Below are positions 40,721 to 49,257 of a DNA stretch of 64,000 nucleotides, in pieces. How positions within the stretch are numbered: position 1 is the stretch's first letter; each line of letters opens with the position of its first letter. Origin of the DNA: Streptomyces sp. FIT100 (GTDB lineage: Bacteria > Actinomycetota > Actinomycetes > Streptomycetales > Streptomycetaceae); NCBI RefSeq assembly GCF_024584805.1, contig NZ_CP075715.1, positions 7,225,526 through 7,289,525 on the forward strand. The letters are read 5' to 3'. Position numbers and translations under genes: made by a program. Below the pieces are notes generated by a model. The model ran no database searches. It was not told the origin of the DNA and worked only from the letters and a program-made list of their open reading frames with translations.

Positions 40721-42382
40721 GTGATGTCGAAGCCGGCGATTCTGACCGTCGACGACGATCCCGGTGTGTCCCGGGCCATCGCCCGTGACCTGCGGCGCCG
40801 CTACGGCGACCGGTTCCGGGTGCTTCGCGCCCCCTCGGGCGAGGAGGCCCTCGAAGCCCTGCGCGAGGTCAAGCTGCGCGGCGAGCCGCTCGCCGTGATG
40901 ATCGCCGACTACCGCATGCCCGCGATGAACGGCGTGCAGTTCCTCGAAGCGGCGATGGACCTCTTCCCCCTGGCCCGCCGTGTGCTGCTGACCGCGTACG
41001 CCGACACCGGGGCGGCCATCGACGCGATCAACGTCGTGGACGTCGACCACTACCTCCTCAAACCGTGGAGCCCTCCGGAGGAGAAGCTCTACCCCGTCCT
41101 GGACATGCTGCTGGAGCTCTGGGAGACGGCGCCCGACCCGGGGGCCGCCGAGACGCGGATCGTCGGGCACCGCTGGTCGGCCCCCTCGTTCGCCGTACGG
41201 GAGTTCCTCGCGCGCAATCTCGTCCCGTACCGGTGGATCGCCGCCGACGAGCCCGAGGGGGCCCAGCTGCTGGAGGCGGCAGGCGTCACCGCCGCCGACG
41301 TACCCCTGGTGATCACGGCCGACGGCAAGGTGCTCCTCGCCCCCACCGAGACGGAGCTCGCGGAGCGGGTCGGCCTGCGGACCAGCCCGGCCGCCGACTT
41401 CTACGACGTCGCCGTCATCGGCGCCGGCCCCGCCGGGCTCGGGGCGGCCGTGTACGCCGCGTCCGAGGGCCTGCGCACGGTCCTCGTCGAGCGCAGCGCG
41501 ACCGGCGGACAGGCGGGACAGAGCAGCCGTATCGAGAACTACCTGGGCTTTCCCGACGGTGTCTCCGGAGCCCAGCTGACCGAACGGGCCCGGCGGCAGG
41601 CAGCCCGCTTCGGCACCGAGATCCTCAGCGCGACCGAGGTGGTGGCGCTGGAGGCGGCGGGGGCGGGGCGCGTGCTGCGGTTCGGCGGCGGCGCCTCGAT
41701 CGGCGCGCACACCGTCGTCCTCGCCACCGGGGTCTCCTACCGCAGGCTCACGGGGGCGAACCTGGACTCCTTCGCGGGCGCCGGGGTCTTCTACGGCTCG
41801 GCGTCCTTCGAGGCGGCCGGCTGCCGGGGCGACGACGTGTACATCGTCGGAGGCGCCAACTCCGCCGCCCAGGCCGCCGTCTTCTTCTCCCGCTACGCCT
41901 CGCGCGTCCATCTGCTGGTCCGCGGGGCCGACCTCACCCACTCGACGTCCCACTACCTGATCCAGCAGATCGAGGCCGTCCCCACCATCGAGGTCCATCC
42001 GTACACGGAAGTGGCGGCGGGCGACGGCGAGAAGCACCTGCAGCAGCTGACGCTGCGCGACAACCGCAGCGGTGAGCCGACGACGGTCGACGCGTCCTGG
42101 CTGTTCGTGTTCATCGGGGCGGAGCCGCAGACCCAGTGGCTGGACGGGGTGGTCGCGAGGGACGGGCGCGGCTTCGTCCTCACCGGCCCGGACCTGCCGG
42201 AGGCGGGATCGCGCTCCGCCCGGTGGCCGCTGGTGCGCGCCCCGTACCACCTGGAGACCAGCGTGCCCGGGGTCTTCGCCGCAGGGGACGTGCGCGCCGA
42301 GTCGGTCAAGCGGGTCGCGTCCGCGGTGGGCGAGGGCGCCATGGCGATCACCCTGGTGCACCGCTATCTGGAGGCGCAATGA
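40721..42382 (+). CDS. Receiver / glutaredoxin-like / thioredoxin-reductase-like fusion with a single Cys
   Basis: 553 residues. The N-terminal receiver domain (about 1-130) has the acidic pair in TVDDDPG, phospho-acceptor Asp in MIADYRMPAMNG, Thr in LLTAYAD and Lys in YLLKPW. Residues 145-215 resemble a thioredoxin/glutaredoxin fold without CXXC (SFAVREFLARNLVPYRWI, VPLVITADGKVLLAPTETEL). Residues 225-553 are a TrxR-like flavoprotein: FAD motif YDVAVIGAGPAGLGAAVYAA, ATGGQAGQSSRIENYLGFP, NAD(P) motif DVYIVGGANSAAQAAVFF, FAD-ribityl motif VPGVFAAGDVR. The redox CXXC of true TrxR is replaced (VFYGSASFEAAG), and the only Cys in the whole chain is the one after AAG. It is probably an NADPH-binding flavin response regulator rather than a disulfide reductase. 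It overlaps the kinase gene. Confidence 0.93.
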   Translation: MMSKPAILTVDDDPGVSRAIARDLRRRYGDRFRVLRAPSGEEALEALREVKLRGEPLAVMIADYRMPAMNGVQFLEAAMDLFPLARRVLLTAYADTGAAIDAINVVDVDHYLLKPWSPPEEKLYPVLDMLLELWETAPDPGAAETRIVGHRWSAPSFAVREFLARNLVPYRWIAADEPEGAQLLEAAGVTAADVPLVITADGKVLLAPTETELAERVGLRTSPAADFYDVAVIGAGPAGLGAAVYAASEGLRTVLVERSATGGQAGQSSRIENYLGFPDGVSGAQLTERARRQAARFGTEILSATEVVALEAAGAGRVLRFGGGASIGAHTVVLATGVSYRRLTGANLDSFAGAGVFYGSASFEAAGCRGDDVYIVGGANSAAQAAVFFSRYASRVHLLVRGADLTHSTSHYLIQQIEAVPTIEVHPYTEVAAGDGEKHLQQLTLRDNRSGEPTTVDASWLFVFIGAEPQTQWLDGVVARDGRGFVLTGPDLPEAGSRSARWPLVRAPYHLETSVPGVFAAGDVRAESVKRVASAVGEGAMAITLVHRYLEAQ

Positions 42383-43833
42383 CCACCCCCGAGGTCACAC
42401 CGGTCCAGCGGCTCGGCCCGGACGAACTGCGCACCCTCTTCCTCTTCGAGGCGCTCGACGACGACCAGTTGTCCTGGCTGGCCGAATGCGGGCGCGTCGA
42501 GTCGCGCAAGGCATCGGAGGCGGTCTACTCGCAGGGCGAGAACGCGACGTGCTTCTTCGTCCTGCTCAGCGGCACCATCATCCTCAGCCGCCGGCTCCAC
42601 GGCGACGACATCGAGCTGACCCGCACCGACCAGCGGGGCGCCTACGGGGGCGCGTCGCAGGCGTATCTGGGAGACCGCGTCGACCAGGTGTACTCCAGCA
42701 CGATGCTCGCGGTCACCGACGTCGAGCTGTTCGTGCTGCCCGCGGTGAAGTTCGCCACCGCCGTACGGACCTGGTTCCCGATGGCGCTGCACCTGCTCGA
42801 AGGGCTGTTCCTGGGGACGCAGGCGAGTAACATCATCATCGGCGAGCGCGAGCGGCTCGTCGCCCTCGGCTCACTGACCGCGGGACTGACCCACGAGCTG
42901 AACAACCCCGCGGCCGCCGCGGTACGCGCCACGCAGACGCTGCGCGACCGCGTGACCGGAATGCGGCACAAGCTCGCGCTCGTCGCGGACGGCCGCGTGG
43001 ACGGCACCCGGCTGCACCAACTCGTCGAGATGCAGGACGCCGCGGTGCGGCGGGCCGCCGACGCACTCCAGCTGTCGGCGATCGAGAGCGCCGACGCCGA
43101 GGACGAACTCGGCGAGTGGCTGGAGGAGGCGGGTCTCGACCGGGCCTGGGACATCGCTCCCGTCCTGGTCGCGGGCGGTATCGACGCCGCGTGGCTGGCC
43201 GACGCCACGGACGGGCTCTCCGATGACAACCGCCGGGCCGCGATCGGCTGGCTGATGTACACCGTGGACACCGAGATGCTCATGGGCGAGATCGAGGACG
43301 CGGTCCGGCGCATCTCCGGACTGGTCGACGCCGCCCGCCAGTACTCCCAGCTCGACCGCACCGCCCAGCAGCCCGTCGACATCCACGAACTCCTCGACGC
43401 CACCCTCGTCATCCTCCGCGCCAAGTTCCCCGCGGACGTGCGTGTCGTCAAGGAGTACGACCCCGGCCTGCCGCCCGTCCCCGCCTACGGCGCCGAACTC
43501 AACCAGGTGTGGACCAACCTCATCGACAACGCGCTGTCCGCGATGGACGGCAGCGGCACCCTGACCCTCGCCACCTCGCACGACGACTGCCACGCGTACG
43601 TGGAGATCAGGGACACCGGAACCGGCATCGATCCCGACGTCCGGCCCCGCATCTTCGAGCCGTTCTTCACCACCAAGCCGGTCGGCCAGGGCACCGGCCT
43701 GGGCCTGGACATCTCGTACCGGATCGTCGTGAACAAGCACGGCGGCGACATCCGCGTCGAGTCCCACCCCGGCGACACACGGTTCCGCGTCTCGCTCCCG
43801 TTCGCTCCCAGGGAGGCGACTGGCGATCAGTAG
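42379..43833 (+). CDS. Histidine kinase with N-terminal cNMP-binding-type sensor domain
   Basis: 484 residues. A cyclic-nucleotide-binding-fold domain (residues 20-130: FLFEALDDDQLSWLAECGRVESRKASEAVYSQGENATCFFVLLSGTIILS) precedes a kinase with H box LVALGSLTAGLTHELNNPAAAA, N box LNQVWTNLIDNALSAMDGSG, G1 EIRDTGTGIDPDV, F box FEPFFTTKPVGQGTGLGL. The cNMP fold lacks an obvious phosphate-binding RxA arginine motif, so it may sense something other than a cyclic nucleotide. There is no membrane segment. The ATG overlaps the stop of the receiver/TrxR-like gene, so kinase and regulator are made together and are probably a cognate pair. Confidence 0.94.
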   Translation: MTTPEVTPVQRLGPDELRTLFLFEALDDDQLSWLAECGRVESRKASEAVYSQGENATCFFVLLSGTIILSRRLHGDDIELTRTDQRGAYGGASQAYLGDRVDQVYSSTMLAVTDVELFVLPAVKFATAVRTWFPMALHLLEGLFLGTQASNIIIGERERLVALGSLTAGLTHELNNPAAAAVRATQTLRDRVTGMRHKLALVADGRVDGTRLHQLVEMQDAAVRRAADALQLSAIESADAEDELGEWLEEAGLDRAWDIAPVLVAGGIDAAWLADATDGLSDDNRRAAIGWLMYTVDTEMLMGEIEDAVRRISGLVDAARQYSQLDRTAQQPVDIHELLDATLVILRAKFPADVRVVKEYDPGLPPVPAYGAELNQVWTNLIDNALSAMDGSGTLTLATSHDDCHAYVEIRDTGTGIDPDVRPRIFEPFFTTKPVGQGTGLGLDISYRIVVNKHGGDIRVESHPGDTRFRVSLPFAPREATGDQ

Positions 43834-43925
43834 TGCCCCAGGGAGAGCCTGAGGAGTGAGTCCGAAGAGGAAGAGTGAAGAGTACGGGACCACGGGGGGG
43901 CGAACCACGAGCGAGGAGCACAGCC

Positions 43926-44288
43926 ATGGCACGTGAACGGATCCCCGGGATCAACCCGGCCGCACGGCCCAGCGGCGACGGCTGCACGGAATGCCTCGCG
44001 AGCGAGGGAACGGGCTGGTGGTTTCACCTGAGGCGGTGCGCCGAGTGCGGTCACATCGGCTGCTGCGACTCCTCGCCGGGGCAGCACGCCACGCGGCATG
44101 CCAACGAGTCGGGCCACCCGTTCCTCACCAGTTTCGAGCCCGGCGAGAACTGGTTCTGGAACACGCGCACGGAGGAGTACCTCGAAGGCGGCCCGGACCT
44201 CGCCGAGCCGCAGTCCCATCCGCTCTCGCAGCCGGTGCCCGGACCTGCGGGCGCCGTCCCCGCCGACTGGGAGCGGCTGCTGCACTGA
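43926..44288 (+). CDS. UBP-type zinc-finger protein
   Basis: 120 residues. The zinc-finger pattern is GCTECLASEGTGWWFHLRRC then CAECGHIGCCDSSPGQHATRHANESGHP: three CxxC-type ligand groups and the H-x3-H-x5-H cluster of the ubiquitin-protease (UBP) zinc finger. WFWNTRTEEYLEGG closes the domain. In eukaryotes the fold binds the C-terminal GlyGly of ubiquitin; in bacteria the ligand is unknown. GAGGAG precedes the ATG with seven-base spacing. It lies between the kinase and the NAD kinase genes in the same orientation. Confidence 0.94.
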   Translation: MARERIPGINPAARPSGDGCTECLASEGTGWWFHLRRCAECGHIGCCDSSPGQHATRHANESGHPFLTSFEPGENWFWNTRTEEYLEGGPDLAEPQSHPLSQPVPGPAGAVPADWERLLH

Positions 44289-44321
44289 GGCCCGCCGGCG
44301 CACGGGGGCGAGGAGGCAGAC

Positions 44322-45398
44322 ATGTCAGTGGCACGAGTCGGACTCGTCGTCCACGAAGGGCGTCCGGAAGCCCTCGCAGCGGCCCGTGTGGTGCGGGACT
44401 GGTGCGAGACCCACGACGTCCGCTGCACGGACATCGACGTGTGGCGCAGGGGCGAGCAGCGCCACGGGGCCCAGGAGGAGCTCGACGCCGCGGGCGACCC
44501 CGACCTCATCGTCACCCTGGGAGGGGACGGCACGTTCCTGCGCGGCGCCCGCCTGGCCGCCCAGAACGACGCCCTCGTGCTCGGCGTCGACCTCGGCCGC
44601 GTGGGCTTCCTGACCGAAGTGCCCGTCCAGGACGTGCGCCTGGCACTGGACGCCGTCCACGAGGAACGCGTCACCGCGGAGCACCGCATGCTCCTCGCCA
44701 TGCGCGCCTCCTGCCCCCTGGAGCTGCCCGAGGACATGGAAGCCCTGATGCGCTACGGCCGCGGCCCGCTCCTGCCGCCGCCCTGCGTCCGCCCGGAATG
44801 CAAGACGGGCGGGGGCTGGGGCATCGCCCTGGACGCGACCGCGCTCAACGACGTCGTCCTGGAGAAGCTGACGCGGGACCACCAGGTGTCGGTCGGCGTC
44901 TACCTCGCAGGCCGGCTCCTGGCCGCGTACTCCGCCGACGCGCTCATGGTGGCCACCCCCACCGGCTCGACCGCCTACAGCTTCGCCGCCGGCGGACCGG
45001 TCATCTCGCCGCGCGCCGAGGCGCTGGTCTTCACGCCCGTCGCCCCCCACATGGCCTTCAACCGCTCCGTCGTCGCCGCCCCCGACGAACCCATCGCCCT
45101 GCGCCTCCTGGAACGCTCGGGCCTCGCGGCGGTGAGCCTCGACGGCCAGCTGCGCGGCGTCCTGCGGCCCGGTGAGTGGATCGGCGTCTACGCGGCACCG
45201 CGCCCGCTGCGCGCCGTCAGGCTCGGGCCCACGGACTTCTACGGGCGCCTGCGCGAGCGCATGCGTCTGACCGACGCCCCGGCCGCAGCCGCCGACGGGG
45301 AGGCCGCACCCCTGTGGCCGCTGTCCACCCCTGCGCCGCCCGATCTGGAGCACCTCAGCCTGCCGCCGCTGCGGACAGACGCGTATCCGCTGCGGTAG
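44322..45398 (+). CDS. NAD kinase
   Basis: 358 residues. Signatures: DLIVTLGGDGTFLRGARLAA (GGDG), VLGVDLGRVGFLTEV, ATALNDVVLEK (NE/D motif), ADALMVATPTGSTAYSFAAGGPVISP and VVAAPDEPIALRL. It phosphorylates NAD to NADP with ATP or polyphosphate. It has an insertion with two Cys (PPPCVRPECKTGGG) before the ND motif and a Pro-rich C-terminal tail. GAGGAGG five bases upstream gives a strong start. As part of this cluster it is likely a dedicated second NAD kinase supplying or tuning NADPH for the receiver/TrxR-like protein. Confidence 0.94.
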   Translation: MSVARVGLVVHEGRPEALAAARVVRDWCETHDVRCTDIDVWRRGEQRHGAQEELDAAGDPDLIVTLGGDGTFLRGARLAAQNDALVLGVDLGRVGFLTEVPVQDVRLALDAVHEERVTAEHRMLLAMRASCPLELPEDMEALMRYGRGPLLPPPCVRPECKTGGGWGIALDATALNDVVLEKLTRDHQVSVGVYLAGRLLAAYSADALMVATPTGSTAYSFAAGGPVISPRAEALVFTPVAPHMAFNRSVVAAPDEPIALRLLERSGLAAVSLDGQLRGVLRPGEWIGVYAAPRPLRAVRLGPTDFYGRLRERMRLTDAPAAAADGEAAPLWPLSTPAPPDLEHLSLPPLRTDAYPLR

Positions 45399-45578
45399 CG
45401 CTGGCGGGGGCATCCCCTGGGTCGGCGGACCGGCGGACCGGCGGCGCGGGCGCCCGGGCAGGCACGGAGCCCGGCGCCTCGTTCGGGACGCGGACGACGC
45501 CGCCCGGAGGGATCCTGGATGGCAGGGCCCCACGGGCGGCGACACCGCCCGCACGGGGCGCGGCTGAGGAGGTACGCC

Positions 45579-45869
45579 ATGACGCGGACGGTGGAGTGGC
45601 AGGTCGGCCTGGTGCTCGTCGAGGAGGACGGCACCACGCGGGCGCAGGCGGTCCTGGACACCGGTGCCACGACCTACACGGGGCACGGGGTCGCCCGATG
45701 CAACCCGCAGGACGTCGACGTCCCCGAGATCGGTGACGAACTCGCCGCGAGCCGCGCGATGAAGGACCTCGCGACCCAGCTGATGCGTGTGGCCAACCGC
45801 GAGCTGGAGAGCATCGGGGCGGGGCCCGAGGGCGGGGTGCCGTACGGCTGGCCCGAGGCCGCGACGTAG
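45579..45869 (+). CDS. DUF1876 (dsRBD-like fold) protein
   Basis: 96 residues. TRTVEWQVGLVLVEEDGTTRAQAVLDTG, ARCNPQDVDVPEIGDELAASRAMKDLATQLMRVANRELE matches DUF1876, a small alpha-beta family common in actinobacteria near universal-stress and redox genes. GAGGAGG precedes the ATG. Function unknown. Likely part of the redox/hypoxia-type cluster, although 180 bp separate it from the NAD kinase gene. Confidence 0.92.
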   Translation: MTRTVEWQVGLVLVEEDGTTRAQAVLDTGATTYTGHGVARCNPQDVDVPEIGDELAASRAMKDLATQLMRVANRELESIGAGPEGGVPYGWPEAAT

Positions 45870-45981
45870 CGCGGGCGACGTAGCGCGGCACCGCCCGAGG
45901 AGCGCGGTACGGCCCGGCGCGGAGGCGTCGGGCCTGAAGGGGTCGGGCCGGAGGGGTGCCGGAGAAGTCTGGCCCGAAGGG

Positions 45982-46443
45982 TCAGATCGTGAAGCCGCTG
46001 CCGTACGGGGCGTACAGGTCCAGCAGGCGGATGCGCGTCGCGTGCAGCCGGTGAGCGAGCACCCTGCCGACCCACTGCCCGATCGCCGAACCGAACCGCG
46101 GATCGGCGTCCATCATCATGCGGACGGTCAGCGCGTCGAACTCCTGCGCACGGACGGGCGTCATCGCCTCCGCGCCCAGTTGCCACACATAGGGCGGGAA
46201 CAGCCATGACCAGCCCACGAGTTCACCGAAGCCGAGGTTCTCGATCACGGCGGGACGCCGCCCCGGTATCGGCATGTGCAGGGTGACCGTGCCGGACCTG
46301 ATGATCCAGAAGCGTTCGGCCCGATGGCCCTCCTCGAAGACGTGGTCCCCCTCGGCGAACTTGACGTCGTCGGCGATCTCCAGCAGCCGGGCACGGTGCT
46401 CGGCCGACAGGGCGGCAGTCATACGGATGGAAGAGTTGCTCAT
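45982..46443 (-). CDS. Free-standing cNMP-binding-fold protein (no HTH)
   Basis: 153 residues. One cyclic-nucleotide-binding-type jelly roll: LLEIADDVKFAEGDHVFEEGHRAERFWIIRSGTVTLHMP, IENLGFGELVGWSWLFPPYVWQLGAEAMTPVRAQEFDA, then a C-terminal dimer helix (SAIGQWVGRVLAHRLHATRIRLLDLYAP). It stops before any DNA-binding domain. GELVGWSWLFPP replaces the canonical GELAL...PRAA phosphate-binding cassette, so cNMP binding is doubtful. It resembles the sensor domain of the kinase in the same cluster. GGAGG five bases upstream. Confidence 0.92.
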   Translation of the reverse strand: MSNSSIRMTAALSAEHRARLLEIADDVKFAEGDHVFEEGHRAERFWIIRSGTVTLHMPIPGRRPAVIENLGFGELVGWSWLFPPYVWQLGAEAMTPVRAQEFDALTVRMMMDADPRFGSAIGQWVGRVLAHRLHATRIRLLDLYAPYGSGFTI

Positions 46444-46610
46444 CTGGGCCTCCGTTTCGAGCGCCGGATCACCTCCAGCGTCGCACGGCGCCGCCCGGTG
46501 CGCGGCGCCCGGGACCGTACGGAACTGGGACCGGTCCGGCCGTCCCGCCCGGCGGCCTCACACGCGGGGGTGAACGCCCTGCCCGTTCCGCTTGTCGGCC
46601 CGGGAAGCGC

Positions 46611-48317
46611 GTGCACGGCCGACGACCATATGGCGTGATCTGCGCACCTCGCCGGGCCCCGCGCCCGCTCCGCCCTGTCCGTCCGCTGCGCACTGTCCGT
46701 CCACTGCGCCCCGCCCTTCCCGCCGCCGGTCTCGCCTGCCTCGCCGGTCTCGCCGTACTGCCCTCGCTGGCCCCGCTGCCCGCGCCGACCGCCGCCGCAC
46801 GGCAGCCCGGCCCTTCCGCACCGCGGCCGGTGTCCGGCGCGGAGCGGCGCGTGTCCGCGTACCTGGAGTCCGTACGGGACCGGCCCGAGGCGCTGCGCGC
46901 CTTCTTCCGCGCCCTGCCCAAGGGCGGCGATCTGCACAACCACCTGTCCGGCGCGGCGGCCACCGAGTTCCTGATCCGGCTCGCGGGCGAGGACGGCCTC
47001 TGCATCGACCTGGCCACGACGACCGCGGTGCCGCCGCCGTGCGGTGCGGGAACGCGCCCGGCGGCCGACGCCGCGACCGATCCGGCGCTCCACCGGACGA
47101 TCCTGCGGGCCTGGTCCATGCAGGACTTCCCGCCCGGACAGCCCGGCCACGACCACTTCTTCGCCACCTTCGAGAAGTTCGGTGCGGTGAGCGAACCCAA
47201 CCGCGGCAGGCTGCGCGCCGATGTCGCCGCGAGCGCCGTGGCGCAGAACCAGCTCTACCTGGAGTCGATGGTCACCCCCGTCGCGGCCGGCGCGCAGCGC
47301 CTCGCGGAGGCGGTCGGACACGACGACGACCTGCGGGCCCTCCACCGCAAGCTGCTCGCGGGCGGCCGGATGGACCGGCTCGTGGCCGAGGCGCGGCAGG
47401 AGGCCGACGCGGCCGACGCCCAGTTCCGCACCGCCGCCCGCTGCGAAACGCCCAGTCCCGCACCGGCCTGCGACCTGCCGGTGCGCTGGATCTCCCATGC
47501 GTACCGGGGGAGTTCACCGGAGATGGCCTTCACCCAGCTCGTCCTCGGCATGCGGCTCGCCGAGCGCGACAGGCGCTTCGTGGGCGTGAACCTCGTGCAG
47601 CCGGAGGACTGGCCCGTCTCCCTGCGCGACTACCGGCTCCACATGCGGATGACCCGCCTGCTGCACCGGATCTATCCCGGCGCGCACATCACCCTCCACG
47701 CAGGCGAACTGGCCCCCGGGCTCGTCAAGCCCGAGGAGCTGACCTTCCACATCCGCGAGGCGGTGCTCACCGGACGCGCCGAGCGCATCGGCCACGGCGT
47801 CGACCTGCGCCACGAGGACGACCGGCGGGAACTCGCCCGCACCATGGCACGCCGCGGGATCGCGGTGGAGACGCCGCTCACCAGCAATGCGCAGATCCTC
47901 GGCGTGTCGGGCGCCGAGCACCCCTTCCCCACGTACCGGCGCTTCGGCGTCCCGGTCGTCCTGGCCACCGACGACCCCGGGGTCTCGCGCACCGACATCA
48001 GCCACGAGTACGAGCGTGCCGCCGTCACCTACGGCCTGCGGTATCCGGAACTGAAGGACCTGGCGCGCGCCTCGCTGGAGTACGCCTTCCTGCCCGGCCG
48101 CAGTCTGTGGCGGCCGGGAACGGTCCGGCCGGGGGACCGGCCCGCGCTCGCCGCCCCCTGCCGGCGTGAGCTGCCGGGTGAGAGGACGCCCCGCCCGTCC
48201 TGCGCACGGCTGCTGGCGGAGAGCCCCAGGGCGGAGCTGCAGTGGCGGCTGGAGTCGGCGTTCGCGGCGTTCGAGGACGCGGGCCCTCAGGGGGTCACTG
48301 AGGCCAGTCCTTCGTGA
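46611..48317 (+). CDS. Secreted adenosine deaminase (ADGF-like)
   Basis: 568 residues. A basic N-terminus and a hydrophobic stretch (LPAAGLACLAGLAVLPSLAPL) act as a signal or anchor. The amidohydrolase/adenosine deaminase barrel shows GGDLHNHLSGA (zinc His-x-His), ITLHAGELAPG (zinc His and catalytic Glu), RIGHGVDL (catalytic His) and LATDDPGVSRTDISHEY (Asp pair). It is longer than cytosolic deaminases and resembles exported ADGF-type enzymes that remove extracellular adenosine. The GTG start at 46611 is uncertain; GTG at 46635 is also possible. The 3' end overlaps the convergent RhoGDI-like gene by 23 bp. Confidence 0.93.
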   Translation: MHGRRPYGVICAPRRAPRPLRPVRPLRTVRPLRPALPAAGLACLAGLAVLPSLAPLPAPTAAARQPGPSAPRPVSGAERRVSAYLESVRDRPEALRAFFRALPKGGDLHNHLSGAAATEFLIRLAGEDGLCIDLATTTAVPPPCGAGTRPAADAATDPALHRTILRAWSMQDFPPGQPGHDHFFATFEKFGAVSEPNRGRLRADVAASAVAQNQLYLESMVTPVAAGAQRLAEAVGHDDDLRALHRKLLAGGRMDRLVAEARQEADAADAQFRTAARCETPSPAPACDLPVRWISHAYRGSSPEMAFTQLVLGMRLAERDRRFVGVNLVQPEDWPVSLRDYRLHMRMTRLLHRIYPGAHITLHAGELAPGLVKPEELTFHIREAVLTGRAERIGHGVDLRHEDDRRELARTMARRGIAVETPLTSNAQILGVSGAEHPFPTYRRFGVPVVLATDDPGVSRTDISHEYERAAVTYGLRYPELKDLARASLEYAFLPGRSLWRPGTVRPGDRPALAAPCRRELPGERTPRPSCARLLAESPRAELQWRLESAFAAFEDAGPQGVTEASPS

Positions 48318-48738
48318 TCTCCAGGCCGTGTGTCACCCGGCCGAGCTCCTGGCCCGCACCGTTGACGAAGGTGCCGGTGCACTCGTAGGTGCAGCGGGCC
48401 AGATGCCCCGTCGGGAGGTGCTCCGGCGGCAGGACGACCTCGTACGGGCCGCCCGGCCGGTAGTCGCCCAGATGGGTCTCACGGTGGCCCATCGTGACCC
48501 CCTCGCGACTGCGTTCGTCGATGAACTTGAGCCCCTCGACGTCGTGCCGGGCCCGTACGGAGAAGTCCAGCCGCACCCGGAACTCCGCGCCTTCCCGCAG
48601 GCTCACCGTCGTGGGCCGCGCCCGGCGCCCGGCGGCCTGGTCGTCCGGTCCATCCTGCGCCAGCGGGACGGGGATGTCGGGGTGCCCGTCCACCTGGATC
48701 GTCACGGCCAGCAGCTCGAAATCGCGGGATGAGTTCAT
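48295..48738 (-). CDS. RhoGDI-like protein
   Basis: 147 residues. The C-terminal 80 residues read like the immunoglobulin-like domain of eukaryotic Rho GDP-dissociation inhibitor: VEGLKFIDERSREGVTMG, HRETHLGDYRPGGPYEVVLP, PTGHLARCTYECTGTFVNGA, RVTHGLEITKDW. The last motif (ITKDW in place of IKKDW) and the position of LARCTY (LARGSY in RhoGDI) are striking. The N-terminal arm that binds the GTPase switch in eukaryotes is replaced by FELLAVTIQVDGHPDIPVPL. In eukaryotes the domain holds the prenyl group of Rho; here a partner could be a conservon-type GTPase or a lipid, both speculative. No strong ribosome site. Confidence 0.85.
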   Translation of the reverse strand: MNSSRDFELLAVTIQVDGHPDIPVPLAQDGPDDQAAGRRARPTTVSLREGAEFRVRLDFSVRARHDVEGLKFIDERSREGVTMGHRETHLGDYRPGGPYEVVLPPEHLPTGHLARCTYECTGTFVNGAGQELGRVTHGLEITKDWPQ

Positions 48739-48834
48739 CGGGTACGCCAGCTTTCGCCGCTCGTGGTGAGGAGGGCCGACAGAGGGGCCGCTTCTCAGCG
48801 TAGGGCCTGATCCGAACGCCCGGCCGCGGGTGCC

Positions 48835-49251
48835 ATGCGCCGTCAGGGCGGCGGTGTCATAGTCGTCGGTGTGGAGAGCACCGGAGCAGAGGGCGGCCGG
48901 TTCGGCGTCGAGGTACGGCCGGGTCCCGACCCGGACATCGTGGTGGTCGCGCTCACCGGCGAGCTCGACCACGACACCGCCGAGCCGCTGCGGGCCGCTC
49001 TGGACGAGGGGATCGCGAGCGGTGCGCGCAGACTGCTCGTGGACTGCTCCGAGCTGCTGTTCTGCGACTCGACGGGCCTGAACGTGCTGCTGCACGCCCG
49101 CCTCGCCGCCCAGGAGACGGACGCCAGGGTCGAGCTGGCCGCGCTGCGCCCCCAGGTCGCACGGATGTTCGCGATCACGGGCGCCGGAGCGGTCTTCCCC
49201 CGGCATGCCAGCCTCGGCGAGGCGCTGGCGGCACGGCCGCGGGAGGAGTAG
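48835..49251 (+). CDS. STAS-domain anti-sigma factor antagonist
   Basis: 138 residues. The STAS fold is clear: DIVVVALTGELDHDTAEPLRAALDEGIASGARRLLVDCSELLFCDSTGLNVLLHARLAAQ, with the phosphorylatable Ser in CDSTGL. Phosphorylation by an RsbW-like kinase and dephosphorylation by SpoIIE-type phosphatases control its partner binding. Translation may start at ATG 48835 or, leaderless, at GTG 48871 seven bases after CATAGT. The kinase gene follows six bases downstream. Confidence 0.93.
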   Translation: MRRQGGGVIVVGVESTGAEGGRFGVEVRPGPDPDIVVVALTGELDHDTAEPLRAALDEGIASGARRLLVDCSELLFCDSTGLNVLLHARLAAQETDARVELAALRPQVARMFAITGAGAVFPRHASLGEALAARPREE

Positions 49252-49257
49252 GCAACC

